The notes under the pieces are model-generated. The model had not been told where the DNA came from, searched no databases, and was given only the letters and a program-made list of their open reading frames with translations. A stretch of DNA of 64,000 nt from Hinthialibacter sp964556895 (lineage in GTDB: Bacteria > Hinthialibacterota > Hinthialibacteria > Hinthialibacterales > Hinthialibacteraceae): the NCBI GenBank assembly GCA_964556895.1, contig CAZKYC010000011.1, forward strand, positions 9,103 through 73,102, read 5' to 3'. Both the position numbers and the translations under genes were made by a program. This document shows positions 34,157 to 43,890 of the stretch, in pieces. Each line of letters begins with the position of its first letter. Positions within the stretch are counted from its first letter, which is position 1.

Positions 34157-35572
34157 TTAACGGCTGGCCACAACCGAAAAGTCTGAGTAAGCGGATGCAC
34201 CGTGTTCGCCGAAGTCGAGGCCTTCCATCTCTTCTTCTTCAGATACGCGCAGACCAATCGTGGCTTTCACCAGACTAAAGAGGGCGAATGACACAACAAA
34301 TGTCCAAACAAAGCCAGCGCCAACACCGATGAACTGTGTGACCAACTGGCCCGCGCCGCCGCCAAAGAACAGGCCGTTGGTCCCGCCAAACGCTTCTTGA
34401 GCGAACAAACCAGCGGAGATGGTTCCCCAGGCGCCGCAGACGCCGTGGACGGAAACCGCTCCGACCGGGTCGTCAACGCCGATGTTTTCGATAGCGAGGA
34501 CAGAAATCACGACGATAATCCCGCCGATGAAGCCGATGATGATGGCTGAAATGGGGCTGACGTTATAGCAAGGGGCCGTAATTGAAACCAGACCAGCCAA
34601 GGCGCCGTTTAACGACATGCCTGCGTCAGGTTTGCCGAATTTGATCCAGGCGGTAACCATCGCTCCGATGGCGCCCGCCGCCGCCGCCAAGTTGGTGGTC
34701 ACAGCGATAACCGCCATGTCGCCGCCAACCGCTGTGGTCGAGCCGGGGTTAAAGCCGAACCAACCTAACCACAGAATAAACACCCCCAAGGCCGCCAATG
34801 GAATGTTGTGGCCTGGAATAACGCGAGGCTTGCCGTCAGGGCCATACTTGCCAACGCGGGGGCCGAGAACAATCGCGCCCGCAAGGGCCGCCCAACCACC
34901 AACCGAGTGGACGACGGTGGAGCCGGCGAAGTCAATGAAGCCCATGCCTTCGAGCCAGCCGTCGCCAGAGAACAGGCTGCCCCACGCCCATGAACCAAAG
35001 ACGGGGTAAACCAAACCAGTAATAAAGACGGTGTAGATCAGGTAGCCCTTGAACATGGTGCGTTCGGCCATGGCCCCTGAAACAATCGTCGCCGCGGTAG
35101 CGGCAAACACCGTCTGGAAAATCCAGAAGGTAAAGGTCCAATAGTTCGGGCTGCCGTCTTCAAGGAACATATAGCCCATCAGCGCGAACCCATCGCCGCC
35201 GAGGATGCCTGTCCCTTCGCCGCCCGCGTAAATCGGCGCGCCAAACATCAACGCAAACCCAAAGAAGAAGAATACTATCGACCCAATTGAGAAGTCCATG
35301 AGGTTCTTCATCATGATGTTCACCGCGTTCTTGGCGCGAGTGAACCCAGATTCCACCATGGCGAAGCCGGCCTGCATAAAGAAGACCAAAAACGCCGCTA
35401 AACACGTCCACAGAATGTCCGCATCGCCACGCAAGGCTGTTACTTCTGACTCAGCGTCAAAGGCGGCTTCTGCATCTTGAGCGCTGGCGCCGCCAGCGAA
35501 CATTGCGGTTGCGATCACTAAGACCGCAAGAATACTGAACCAACGATTCGTCCGTTCTGACTGAATTCGCAT
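34157..35572 (-). CDS. amtB: Ammonium transporter (second module)
   Basis: 471 residues with a signal peptide (WFSILAVLVIATAMFAGGASAQ). The first helix ILWTCLAAFLVFFMQAGFAM then VESGFTRAKNAVNIMMKN is the cyanobacterial/Amt1 style, unlike the first module. Pore histidines are in GSTVVHSVGGWAALAG and AVSVHGVCGAWGT. A sigma-54 type promoter lies about 118 bp upstream, implying nitrogen-limitation control. The two transporters are therefore not a simple tandem duplication. Confidence 0.93.
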   Translation of the reverse strand: MRIQSERTNRWFSILAVLVIATAMFAGGASAQDAEAAFDAESEVTALRGDADILWTCLAAFLVFFMQAGFAMVESGFTRAKNAVNIMMKNLMDFSIGSIVFFFFGFALMFGAPIYAGGEGTGILGGDGFALMGYMFLEDGSPNYWTFTFWIFQTVFAATAATIVSGAMAERTMFKGYLIYTVFITGLVYPVFGSWAWGSLFSGDGWLEGMGFIDFAGSTVVHSVGGWAALAGAIVLGPRVGKYGPDGKPRVIPGHNIPLAALGVFILWLGWFGFNPGSTTAVGGDMAVIAVTTNLAAAAGAIGAMVTAWIKFGKPDAGMSLNGALAGLVSITAPCYNVSPISAIIIGFIGGIIVVISVLAIENIGVDDPVGAVSVHGVCGAWGTISAGLFAQEAFGGTNGLFFGGGAGQLVTQFIGVGAGFVWTFVVSFALFSLVKATIGLRVSEEEEMEGLDFGEHGASAYSDFSVVASR

Positions 35573-35689
35573 GGACAGGATTCTCCTTTCAAAATATTGA
35601 TTTTGTAAAATTGTTGGGTGACCGCCCTTCCCGGGGTGAGGAACAGTGCAACCAAATCAAAAAGCCACAATTGCTTTTCTTGACTAAGG

Positions 35690-35704
35690 GCAACTGTCAT
35701 GCCA
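35690..35704 (-). promoter_or_regulatory. Sigma-54 (-24/-12) promoter upstream of the second amtB
   Basis: Minus strand TGGCATGACAGTTGC fits the consensus TGGCAC-N5-TTGC at every position but one, with correct GG-GC spacing. Nitrogen genes are the classical targets of sigma-54 with NtrC. The remainder of the 35573-35993 gap shows no ORF worth calling, and NtrC sites could not be recognised. Confidence 0.75.
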
Positions 35705-35993
35705 ACCCTATATTTCAGCAGGCGGTTTCAGAGTAAGGCGCAGAAATGGTTATGGTTATGGCAATAAATATGAAATCGGGATAAAGTAGTTTTCACAAAA
35801 GGGCTACAAAAAAGTAGTTGAAATACAGCCATGCTGCTCAAAAAGTGACAACATCAATCGTTCAGAATCGGACGATAACAATAAACGAACAGCCTTCGAT
35901 TGTTAGACCGTTCAGGATCGTCAAATGACAGAGAATATAATTGTCTGTATAGTAGGCTGATACTCTTTGGGCCTGTGTGTGGGGAATGAATGG

Positions 35994-38504
35994 ATGAAGC
36001 CGTTCTTCTTTCTGAATTGTCTTTTGGCGGCGTGTTGCTTTTTTGTTCTTACTGTCTGGGGCCAGGTTGTAATCAGCGAGATTCATTACAACCCGCCTGA
36101 CATTGGAACCGAAGATGGGCTTTTTCGTGAATTCATTGAACTGCATAACCCGGCTGGTTCGGCGATAGACCTATCAGGCTATGTCTTTGATAATGGAATT
36201 ACATTTGAGTTTCCTGAAGACGCGAGTCTGTTTCCCCAACAATATATTGTCATCGCGAAAGACTTGGGCCATAGCGTTTGGCGAAACAGCGCGTTTCGTA
36301 TTTTGGGGCCCTATGAAGGGCGGTTGGCCAATAGCGGCGAGCGCCTCACCTTGCGCAACCCACAAGGCGAGGTTGTTGAGTCGCTCAGATATGATGACGC
36401 CCCGCCCTGGCCGCGCGGCGCTGATGGCTATGATAGTTCGCTGGAACGCATCGATTTCAACTTGCCCGCAGACGACTTTCACGCGTGGCGATCTTCGACT
36501 CAGTTGGGAGGGACGCCGGGGCGGCGCAATTCAACCACAGACACCCCCTCTCACCCCGCCATCACTGAATGGAGCGTTACGCCGCAGCACCCATCGTCTG
36601 ATGATCAAGTTGTGCTCCAAGTCACACTTGACACTGTAGAAAGTCTACAATCTGTTTATCTCAACCTTGAAGACAATTCGAATAGCGGCTCTGACCAAAC
36701 AATCATCGAATTCAATTCATCTTGGCGGTATTGGAAAGGAACGTCGCCGCCATCAAATGGTTTAGAATGGACTACGCAATCATTCAATGACGGCAACTGG
36801 TTAAATGGGCGCGCCGGGTTTGGCTACGGCGACATTGGTCGAGTGAATACCGTGTTGAATGACATGCGCGGCGGTTATTCTACCGTGTTTCTTAGAAAGC
36901 AATTCTCAATTGAAGAGATGGATTCACAATCAGCGTTCTTTCTTGACCTCTATTATGACGACGGATTCATTTGTTATATCAACGGCCAGGAAGCCGCCCA
37001 TGAAAATGCCCCCGCTACATACGCTCACACCTCGAACGCCGCCGGCAGCCATGAATCAAATACCCTCTCAACGTTTTCATTGTCTAATCAATTGTTTCAA
37101 CAAGGCGAGAACGTTATTGCAATCGTCGGCTTTAACATCTCTCTGGGCGGCAGTTCCGATTTTGTCTTAGCGCCTTCATTGCGCATTCAACAAAACCGAG
37201 CAACGCGTATTGAAATGGAGCAAACCTCGCCCGGCGAATTTCAAGCCACATTACCGCCGTCGCCGTCACAATCAATTATTCGCACCAACATCACGGTTGA
37301 ATTTGATGACGACGGCGAAGTCACGCTGCCTCACTCCGCAGAGCCGACGCCGTTTCTTTCGTATTTTGTCTATGACAACGACATCGAATCGACGCTGCCC
37401 TTGTTGTGGGTCATGCAACCAAGCCCTTCGCCGCTTCTCGCCAATGGGCGAGAATACGGCGCCGCCGTCGCGAAACCGATTGGCGCTGACCACCCAACCC
37501 TATTCGACGGGGCGTTGGTGGTCCCGTCATCAAGCGGACGCCAAAAAATACGCTTCATCAAAGGCGCCGAGTTCTTTGGCGACCGCACCATCAACATCAT
37601 TCCTGAAGTTCCAACCGGCGGCACCAACGCCGGGACCAGCTCGCCCTACCGCGAACATTTAGGCTATTGGTTTTATTCTGAAATGGGTGTGCTGTCGCCG
37701 TGGTCTGAGTTTTTTCGCACCATGGAGCTGCCGCAAAACGAAAGCCCTCAACGACAACAATTGGTCTTTCAACAAATTAACGAACGCTTTTTAGAAATGA
37801 ACGGGCGCAACCCCGACGCCGACCTCTATAAACTCGAACGCCGCGCTAACCCCAATTGGGAAAAACACACCAACCTGGCTGAAGGCAACGCCAGTGTGAA
37901 TGAACTGCTCGAATCGTTGCGCCGCTCACGGCGCCAGACCATTGAAACGCGCTTTGACATAGACAACATGCTCAACTATAGCGCCGCCTCGATCTTTACC
38001 AGCAACTGGGACGGCTATTGGCAGAACAACTGGATGTATCTTGACCCTGACACTAGCCGCTGGGAGATGTATCCCTGGGACCTCGACTGGATTTGGGGCG
38101 CCACGCCGCCGCCCAACATCGGGCCGATGTACGCCGAGATGCCGCTGTTGTTCCCGATTGACGGAAACGCCGCAGGCGACCCGAATGTGTCGCGCCCGCC
38201 CGGGCCGGTTACCTCGCCGATGCACCAGGACGCGGTGTACTTCGAGGCCTACATTGAGCGTCTGGCGCAGACATTCGATACAGTATTTGGCCAGCAGCGT
38301 ATGTTCGATAAAATGGCGCAGGATGAACAACGGTTGGTAGACGATCTGGAACAGCTTCAACAACAAACTGGCCGCAACGTCTCACAACGAAGGCGGGAGA
38401 TTCAAAATTCGTATGACACCATCAGAACATACATCCAGCGGCGGCGGGCGTTTCTTGGGCCGCTGCTGCCTCAACGCGTCAACGATTGGGCGTTGTATGA
38501 TTAA
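35994..38504 (+). CDS. Secreted CotH-kinase-like protein with lamin-tail domain
   Basis: 836 residues from ATG 35994, which begins a signal peptide (MKPFFFLNCLLAACCFFVLT). Residues about 25-165 form a lamin-tail domain (VVISEIHYNPP, REFIELHNPAG, GERLTLRNPQGEVV). Residues 230-350 form a beta-sandwich seen in such proteins (WTTQSFNDGNWLNGRAGFGYG). The C-terminal ~300 residues are CotH-like (YREHLGYWFYSEMG, FDIDNMLNYSAASIFTSNWD, WEMYPWDLDWIWG). CotH proteins are atypical extracellular protein kinases in spores and pathogens; in environmental bacteria the substrate is unknown. An upstream in-frame start at 35967 would spoil the signal peptide. Confidence 0.82.
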   Translation: MKPFFFLNCLLAACCFFVLTVWGQVVISEIHYNPPDIGTEDGLFREFIELHNPAGSAIDLSGYVFDNGITFEFPEDASLFPQQYIVIAKDLGHSVWRNSAFRILGPYEGRLANSGERLTLRNPQGEVVESLRYDDAPPWPRGADGYDSSLERIDFNLPADDFHAWRSSTQLGGTPGRRNSTTDTPSHPAITEWSVTPQHPSSDDQVVLQVTLDTVESLQSVYLNLEDNSNSGSDQTIIEFNSSWRYWKGTSPPSNGLEWTTQSFNDGNWLNGRAGFGYGDIGRVNTVLNDMRGGYSTVFLRKQFSIEEMDSQSAFFLDLYYDDGFICYINGQEAAHENAPATYAHTSNAAGSHESNTLSTFSLSNQLFQQGENVIAIVGFNISLGGSSDFVLAPSLRIQQNRATRIEMEQTSPGEFQATLPPSPSQSIIRTNITVEFDDDGEVTLPHSAEPTPFLSYFVYDNDIESTLPLLWVMQPSPSPLLANGREYGAAVAKPIGADHPTLFDGALVVPSSSGRQKIRFIKGAEFFGDRTINIIPEVPTGGTNAGTSSPYREHLGYWFYSEMGVLSPWSEFFRTMELPQNESPQRQQLVFQQINERFLEMNGRNPDADLYKLERRANPNWEKHTNLAEGNASVNELLESLRRSRRQTIETRFDIDNMLNYSAASIFTSNWDGYWQNNWMYLDPDTSRWEMYPWDLDWIWGATPPPNIGPMYAEMPLLFPIDGNAAGDPNVSRPPGPVTSPMHQDAVYFEAYIERLAQTFDTVFGQQRMFDKMAQDEQRLVDDLEQLQQQTGRNVSQRRREIQNSYDTIRTYIQRRRAFLGPLLPQRVNDWALYD

Positions 38505-38510
38505 ACAAAC

Positions 38511-38534
38511 GCCCGCGTCAGAAGAGACGCGGGC
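38511..38534. terminator. Bidirectional terminator hairpin
   Basis: GCCCGCGTC-AGAAGA-GACGCGGGC, a perfect 9-bp stem, between the converging CotH-like gene (ends 38504) and hydroxyacyl-CoA dehydrogenase (ends 38562). Confidence 0.8.
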
Positions 38535-38561
38535 GCTGTGGTTACACCCATCTTGTATTTC

Positions 38562-39461
38562 TTAATTCACACTACGGGCCATGTTGACGTCGATGCGCGC
38601 GGCTTTGGGGCGCTCATATTCAAAGAAGCCTTTGCCCGTCTTGACGCCCAAATGGCCGGCGCGCAGCAGTTTTTTGAGTAATGGACAGGGGCGGTATTTA
38701 ATCTCGCCCAGTTCACGGAACAGGTGTTCCATCTGGAAGACGACCGTGTCTAGCCCCATCGCGTCGGCGTAATGAAGCGGCCCCATCTGCATGCCGCCGC
38801 CCATCATCATCGCCTTGTCGATGTCTTCGGCTGAGGCGACGCCTTCCATCAGCGCATAGACCGCCTCGTTAATCATGGTGATCATGATTCGCGTGGTGAC
38901 ATAGCCGGGCCATTCATAGACTTCGATGGCGGTCTTGCCAATTTCGTTTGTAAACTGCTTGACTGACGCAACCGTCGCATCAGACGTCTCTAAGCCGCGT
39001 ACCAGTTCAACCACTGGACGACGGTGGACCGGCGCGTGAAAGTGGATGCCGATAAATTTGTCAGGGCGGCCTGACTCTAACGCCAGATTGCTGATTGAGA
39101 GAGTTGAAGTATTTGTGGAGAAAATGGTGTCGGGGCCGCACACCTTGGCGAGTTCGCGAAAGAGATCGGTTTTGATCTCGAGGTCTTCGCTGATCGCTTC
39201 AATAATTAAATCGGCGTTTTTGAACTCGTCGAGCGATTTGGTGGTAGAGATTTTGGCGAGAATCGCTTGTTTTTCTTTTTCGGTGTGGCCCCATTTGGCG
39301 ATTTCTTCGTCGATTTCAGCCGCAACGCTGGCCAGGGCGCGTTCAGCGGCTGCGTCAGAAATTTCGCGTAGCGTGATATTGAAACCCGATTGTCCAACGA
39401 CGTGCATGATGCCCTGACCCATAGTGCCGCCGCCGATGATGCCGATGCGTCGAATCTGCAT
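38562..39461 (-). CDS. 3-hydroxyacyl-CoA dehydrogenase (3-hydroxybutyryl-CoA type)
   Basis: Single-function NAD(P)-dependent dehydrogenase of 299 aa. The Rossmann motif is IGIIGGGTMGQGIMHVVGQSG. The middle is DLIIEAISEDLEIK and FSTNTSTLSI. The catalytic His lies in IGIHFHAPV (usually IGxHFMNPV), and the C-terminal domain has PGYVTTRIMITMINEA and GLDTVV. It acts in butanoate or fatty-acid beta-oxidation and fermentation. It stands alone with no thiolase or crotonase beside it. The altered HFHAPVHRRP loop may indicate another acyl-CoA substrate. Confidence 0.88.
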   Translation of the reverse strand: MQIRRIGIIGGGTMGQGIMHVVGQSGFNITLREISDAAAERALASVAAEIDEEIAKWGHTEKEKQAILAKISTTKSLDEFKNADLIIEAISEDLEIKTDLFRELAKVCGPDTIFSTNTSTLSISNLALESGRPDKFIGIHFHAPVHRRPVVELVRGLETSDATVASVKQFTNEIGKTAIEVYEWPGYVTTRIMITMINEAVYALMEGVASAEDIDKAMMMGGGMQMGPLHYADAMGLDTVVFQMEHLFRELGEIKYRPCPLLKKLLRAGHLGVKTGKGFFEYERPKAARIDVNMARSVN

Positions 39462-39587
39462 GGTTAACCCTCAAACTGGTGTTGGTTCGGTGAAGTTTAT
39501 GGTAACAACAAAAGGACTTTGTCTAATATGCAGTGTAACACGAGTTTGTTTGTTTATGGAACGGCGTGAGATAAAATCAACAAAACT

Positions 39588-39980
39588 TTAACGTTCAGGG
39601 TGAGATTCATCCAACAAACCGCTGGCCATGTCTAAGATCTCAGCCCGGCGAAATGGCTTGGGCAGGCAGGGCAGAGATTCATGAGATACAAAGGTGCGGT
39701 AACGCTCTTCGTCAGAGTAAGCGCTCATCACAATAACGCCAGTCTCTGGATAAAAGCGCTTGACCTCTTGAATTAACGAGACGCCGTCAAGGTTAGGCAT
39801 TTGCAGATCAGTAATGACCAAGTCGACAGGTTTGGCTTTCATGCGCTGTAGGGCGGCTTGTCCATCTTCTGCGGTTGAAACGCTATAATAACCATCCGAA
39901 AAAACCGTCTTGAGAATCGAACGATATGAACGATCGTCGTCGACGATCAATATGGAGGGTTTTTCTGTCAGTCGAACCAT
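39588..39980 (-). CDS. Single-domain response regulator (CheY-like receiver)
   Basis: About 130 residues with only a receiver domain: acidic pocket LIVDDD, phosphorylation site in LVITDLQMPNLDG, the switch Ser/Thr in VIVMSAYS, and Lys in PCLPKPF. ATG 39980 is preferred, 8 bp after AAAGG; a GTG at 39989 is in frame. There is no partner histidine kinase nearby. A sigma-54 type promoter lies 40 bp upstream. The output is unknown; it could be a phosphorelay shuttle or chemotaxis-like regulator. Confidence 0.88.
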   Translation of the reverse strand: MVRLTEKPSILIVDDDRSYRSILKTVFSDGYYSVSTAEDGQAALQRMKAKPVDLVITDLQMPNLDGVSLIQEVKRFYPETGVIVMSAYSDEERYRTFVSHESLPCLPKPFRRAEILDMASGLLDESHPER

Positions 39981-40019
39981 GGTGTCCACCTTTGAAGTTT
40001 CCGACAGATTAAAACAGAA

Positions 40020-40034
40020 GCATATTACATGCCA
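40020..40034 (-). promoter_or_regulatory. Possible sigma-54 promoter of the receiver gene
   Basis: Minus strand TGGCATGTAATATGC keeps the GG and GC dinucleotides at the required spacing (consensus TGGCAC-N5-TTGC). It is 40 bp before ATG 39980. The rest of the 39981-40460 gap is AT-rich with no recognised gene or repeat. Confidence 0.55.
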
Positions 40035-40460
40035 ACAACGCGGGTTTTTTATGGATATTTATAAATAAAAATGATTAAAAAACCTTGTTTTATAGAAATG
40101 TGAACAGATTCTAATTTATATCTGAACCGCTATTTTTATTTATTAAACTCCTTACCTGGCTTGACTTAAACTTCAGTAATTTCTTGATGAATTGAAGAAA
40201 AACCACATGGGTTCGTTTTTTTTCCCTACATTATTGGTAGACTTTAACTGTCAAATCTCAGAATTTTGCGAGACAGGCGCGAAACCATCCCTTACTATTT
40301 ACATCCTTGATGCCAATATTGTCAAATGGCGGAAGAAGAATTGCCATAGGTGACAATTTCGGAGGGCGAAATTGCGAAAAAATCACAAAATTGCTATTAG
40401 ACAGAATCTCATTTTCGGCGATAATACGATCATAGAGAACATTGTCTAAAGGCTCGGTTT

Positions 40461-41261
40461 ATGGTTAGCGGACCATCCGCGATCAGCGGCAACTCGTTAA
40501 TACAATTCAGGCCCGACCCAGGCGAGCCTGCCGCCCGCCTCAAAGCGCCTGAGACCCAGACCGCGCTGCTGGTCACCGCCCAAGAGCAGCGCAACGAAAC
40601 CCGTCTGCGCGCCCAGGCCGTCGCCCGCGGCGACGACATTGTTTTTTCGAACCGTTCGTTCACTCTCGGCGTCGGCAACCTCAGCCCTATCTTCAACGGC
40701 GGCTTGACCACTGTCACCACCCGGTCAGACCCCAATGGATTCAGGCCGGATATTCAGCCAACGGCGTCTTCGAATGAAACAGAACCTACTGAAGATGAAC
40801 CGGTTGAACAAGAGGCCCGCGCTGTTCCTGAAGACCCTGAAGAAGCGACCCAGCCGAGCGAAGAAGAACTGCAACGCGAGGAGCTCACGCTCGACAACGA
40901 AGAGTCGCGCCTGGAGCGCAATTTGACCCGGGCGCAGGTGGAACAGGAAGAGGCGATCCAAAGCGCCGACCCGGTTCAGTTCCAACAGGCTGAACGTGAA
41001 CAGGCTCAACTCGAACGCGACCAGCAAGAGTTAGACCGCGAAAAAAGCCAGAACGAACTCGAGCAACTTGAACAGCGCTTAGAGAATTTTTTGGATGACG
41101 CTGGCGACGCCATTCAAGGCAGCGCGGACGCGGCGGCGGGCGTGTTAGATGTCTTGTTTGGTCTCAGCAATCAGAACACGCTAGATACGACCGCACCTGT
41201 CCCCGCCCTTGGCAACAACGGCGGCCCCGGCTTCTTCGCCAGCGCACCGAGGGTGAGGTAG
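40461..41261 (+). CDS. Glu/Gln-rich coiled-coil protein of unknown function
   Basis: 266 residues. Residues 1-100 are mixed and of low complexity. Residues about 105-220 are extremely rich in Glu, Gln, Arg and Leu (EEELQREELTLDNEESRLER, ERDQQELDREKSQNELEQL), indicating a long coiled coil or single alpha-helix. The tail is Gly/Ala/Pro-rich. No signal peptide or membrane segment is seen. AAAGG lies 9 bp before ATG. Its N-terminus (SGNSLIQFRPDPGEP) and composition recall poorly characterised 'putative metalloprotease' proteins, but no metal motif is visible here. It is transcribed alone. Confidence 0.6.
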   Translation: MVSGPSAISGNSLIQFRPDPGEPAARLKAPETQTALLVTAQEQRNETRLRAQAVARGDDIVFSNRSFTLGVGNLSPIFNGGLTTVTTRSDPNGFRPDIQPTASSNETEPTEDEPVEQEARAVPEDPEEATQPSEEELQREELTLDNEESRLERNLTRAQVEQEEAIQSADPVQFQQAEREQAQLERDQQELDREKSQNELEQLEQRLENFLDDAGDAIQGSADAAAGVLDVLFGLSNQNTLDTTAPVPALGNNGGPGFFASAPRVR

Positions 41262-41312
41262 TGCAAAGACTATAGTCTTAAGCAGATACGCTTCTAAGAC
41301 AAACATCAATAA

Positions 41313-41568
41313 GGCTCATCCGGGATTTGGATACCTTCTCTCAAATTGAATTAAAATACCCAGACATGATCTCAAGGATGATTTTTTTGTTGTATTTGGC
41401 ATGGGTACAACTCTGCTCGCTTCGGCGCGGCTCCGTTTTGTTGCACAGGCGCTCCCTGGGTTGCACCCATACCTGAGTTGGATTGTCTTTTATTGATAGG
41501 ACGAATATCGTTTTTTGACCCAATTCCAGGTCATCCAGCAAGGGAAGTACTCAAATATCGGAAGAACC
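41313..41568 (+). mobile_element. Family-1 MITE-like element, copy D
   Basis: 256 bp, begins GGCTCATCCGGGATTTGG and ends ATCGGAAGAACC; core hairpin at 41398-41473. It is full length with both terminal repeats. The flanking octamers ATCAATAA and TTTTATAA are not duplicates, so the site has diverged or the copy is recombinant. A family-3 hairpin follows at once. Confidence 0.8.
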
Positions 41569-41580
41569 TTTTATAATAAG

Positions 41581-41668
41581 ATCCTTCTGAGAATCTGTGC
41601 AGAGGATAATGTCAAACTTGAGAAATTGTGCACAGATTCTTGTGAGAAGCCGAAAAAGCCAGATTTGA
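41581..41668 (-). repeat. Family-3 hairpin repeat, copy 2
   Basis: Reverse-oriented relative of 7028-7112, sharing the 18-mer TGTGCACAATTTCTCAAG when read on the minus strand. The arms GAATCTGTGCA and TGCACAGATTC can form a long hairpin. It adjoins the right end of family-1 copy D just as copy 1 adjoins copy A. Confidence 0.6.
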
Positions 41669-41689
41669 AATGATTGATTCTGTTTTTAC

Positions 41690-43774
41690 TCATAAATTGA
41701 CCTGATAGCTGACAAACAGTTCGTTGCCCATGACGTCGCGGTGGTGAAGTTCGCGCCCGCCGGGATACAACTCGCGCAGACGGTCAAGGTGGGTGCGGTT
41801 GCTGCGAACCAGGATGAAGCACACCGGCCCGCGGCGAACGACTGGTTTTTCAAGGAAGGCCTCGGCGAATTGCACCGTCTCGCCGGGGGTATGGCGCGCC
41901 AGAAAGCGAATGTTGCCGTAGGTCATGCGGTAGTGGGGCAAGCCCAAAAAGTAGACAAAGGCATGAGGCCCCAACTCGTCGATAAACCGCGCCACGCGGG
42001 TCGAATCTTCGTGCATCTGGGGCTTGGCCATCACGACGTGAAAGTAGCGGTTGGCGCTCATCCCCAAACAGAGCGCCAACACCAACGCGGTCGCGACCGC
42101 GCGCGGCTTGGGCCCCCAACGCCATGACTCAGAGACGTGCAACAACATGGCGTGAAGCGGCGGGGCGGCGGCGAAAGCCATGAACGGCATGATTCCAATC
42201 AAGCGCTGGTAAGCGGGCGCGGCGATGGTCAGGGCGCCGCCAATGATGACGGTTGAGAGCATCCAAAACAGAATGAGCATCGACGGCGCGTTTCGCGCGC
42301 GCAATAGCAGGTGAATCATACCCGCGAAAAACAAAACGGCTGGCAGCGGGTCTAGCATCCCCCCTGAGTGAAAGTTGGTGTAAAACGGGCTGAGATCGGG
42401 CTGGGTAAACGGCCCCATTGCCATGCGCTGGAATGAATCCATTGTCCCAGTGTCATACCGGCTTGAAAAATGGGCGTGTTCTGAGAATAGCGACACCTGT
42501 TGCAGGCGAAAGAACAGCCCGCCTGGGTCGCGAGCCATGTTACCGACAATTGGCGCGAAGGCCACCCAAAACGCCGCCAGAAACACCGCCAGGGCCTTCA
42601 TCCAGCGGCGCCATGCCCGTGGTTGGTGAACCATCATTAACACAAACGAGCCAATCACCAAAAACACAATTAACTTACAGGGTTGGTACGAGAGCCACCC
42701 CAGCGCAGAGACGATTCCCGCCCAGGCAAACCCGGCGTATGACTTCGCCTGGACGCCGCGAATGAAGCAGTAAAACGCCATCAGATAGAAAAACACCGCC
42801 TGGTTATAGCCGACGCCGACGCGCATGTAGTGAATTACGCTGCTGCAGGACAAAAACAAAAACGCCGCGAGAACCGCTGGCGTGGGTTGAAATACCCGCC
42901 GCGCGACCAGGTAGCAGAGCCCGGCGTTCAAAACGCCAATCAAGCCCGCTGTCACCCGCAGGCCAAACAGCGTGTCGCCAAACAGCCACATGCCCCAACC
43001 GGGGACAAGAAAAAACAGGGTAGGGATCTTAAACCAGCCTGGAGTAAACGGGTTCCAATCGCCATGGGTTCTCACTGCTATTGCCTGCAGTGCGACCTCA
43101 CCTTCGTCGCCATGCACCTCCGTTGGGTAAGCGTCCGGGTTGGCGAGATAGAGGCCTGCTGACAGCAACACCAAGCCAATTGCGATCATGCTCGCCCATT
43201 GCTGTGTGCGTAATGGCGGCTGCAGTTCCTCTATATCATCGTCATCTAAATCGCTGACGCTTCCTGTGGTAAACGGCAGGTTGACCTGGAGTGCAGACGA
43301 CGATGAGGTATCAGACGCCTGCCATGAATAAAACGCCCGCAACAAAACATAAACGCCAAGCGCCCACGCCGCGACGGGCAGGCCCCAATGAACCTGCTTA
43401 GACAAATAAGCGTATTGAAGGCCAGCGGCCGCGCACGGCCATAGGATGAGAAATGTGAGATGCCCCCAGCCAATAGGAACGGGTGTGGTCTCCCCATCTT
43501 GTTTCCACAATTTTGCTGGCAAAAATGCAAGGCGGCTTCTCAATCGCGTAAAAACCGTAAACAAAACCGCCCCCGCCCAAAACCGCCAGTCAGGCCAATA
43601 GGGCGGGCCTTCTGCAGCGCGGGCGAGTTCGATTGTCGAAAACAACAGAACAATGATATAGCTAACCGCCGCCGCCCAGCCCGCGGTTTCGCCTTTTGTT
43701 GGTTTGAACACAGCTATCAGCCAGCACACAACTGCGATGACAAACCAAAGCGCGGGATGCGTAAGCCAATTCAT
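41690..43774 (-). CDS. PMT-family membrane glycosyltransferase
   Basis: 694 residues with about a dozen membrane segments. The PMT_2-type catalytic loop is YPTEVHGDEGEVALQAIAVR near residue 220, after an N-terminal extension of ~190 residues with five extra helices and an acidic DLDDDDIEE linker. The conserved GYNQAVFFYLMAFYCFIRG helix follows. The enzyme class uses polyprenyl-linked sugars to glycosylate lipids or proteins on the periplasmic face. The C-terminal 45 residues are nearly duplicated in the pseudogene at 15142-15294. It is transcribed alone. Confidence 0.82.
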   Translation of the reverse strand: MNWLTHPALWFVIAVVCWLIAVFKPTKGETAGWAAAVSYIIVLLFSTIELARAAEGPPYWPDWRFWAGAVLFTVFTRLRSRLAFLPAKLWKQDGETTPVPIGWGHLTFLILWPCAAAGLQYAYLSKQVHWGLPVAAWALGVYVLLRAFYSWQASDTSSSSALQVNLPFTTGSVSDLDDDDIEELQPPLRTQQWASMIAIGLVLLSAGLYLANPDAYPTEVHGDEGEVALQAIAVRTHGDWNPFTPGWFKIPTLFFLVPGWGMWLFGDTLFGLRVTAGLIGVLNAGLCYLVARRVFQPTPAVLAAFLFLSCSSVIHYMRVGVGYNQAVFFYLMAFYCFIRGVQAKSYAGFAWAGIVSALGWLSYQPCKLIVFLVIGSFVLMMVHQPRAWRRWMKALAVFLAAFWVAFAPIVGNMARDPGGLFFRLQQVSLFSEHAHFSSRYDTGTMDSFQRMAMGPFTQPDLSPFYTNFHSGGMLDPLPAVLFFAGMIHLLLRARNAPSMLILFWMLSTVIIGGALTIAAPAYQRLIGIMPFMAFAAAPPLHAMLLHVSESWRWGPKPRAVATALVLALCLGMSANRYFHVVMAKPQMHEDSTRVARFIDELGPHAFVYFLGLPHYRMTYGNIRFLARHTPGETVQFAEAFLEKPVVRRGPVCFILVRSNRTHLDRLRELYPGGRELHHRDVMGNELFVSYQVNL

Positions 43775-43890
43775 TCAAAACACCAATCTACTTGTTTTCA
43801 ATGCGCAGAGTTACGCTTATGCAAAAGCCATGAGCGTCTAAAACCGCAATGCACCAACACGATCATACATGGCTAACCATGTTGGCCTTT

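Noticed and set aside
31566..35572. A recent tandem duplication of the amtB-glnB module
   Set aside because: The P-II genes are alike, but the two transporters belong to different AmtB types, so simple duplication does not explain them.
41305..41576. An 8-bp target duplication around family-1 copy D
   Set aside because: The flanking octamers ATCAATAA and TTTTATAA do not match well enough; I do not claim a duplication there.
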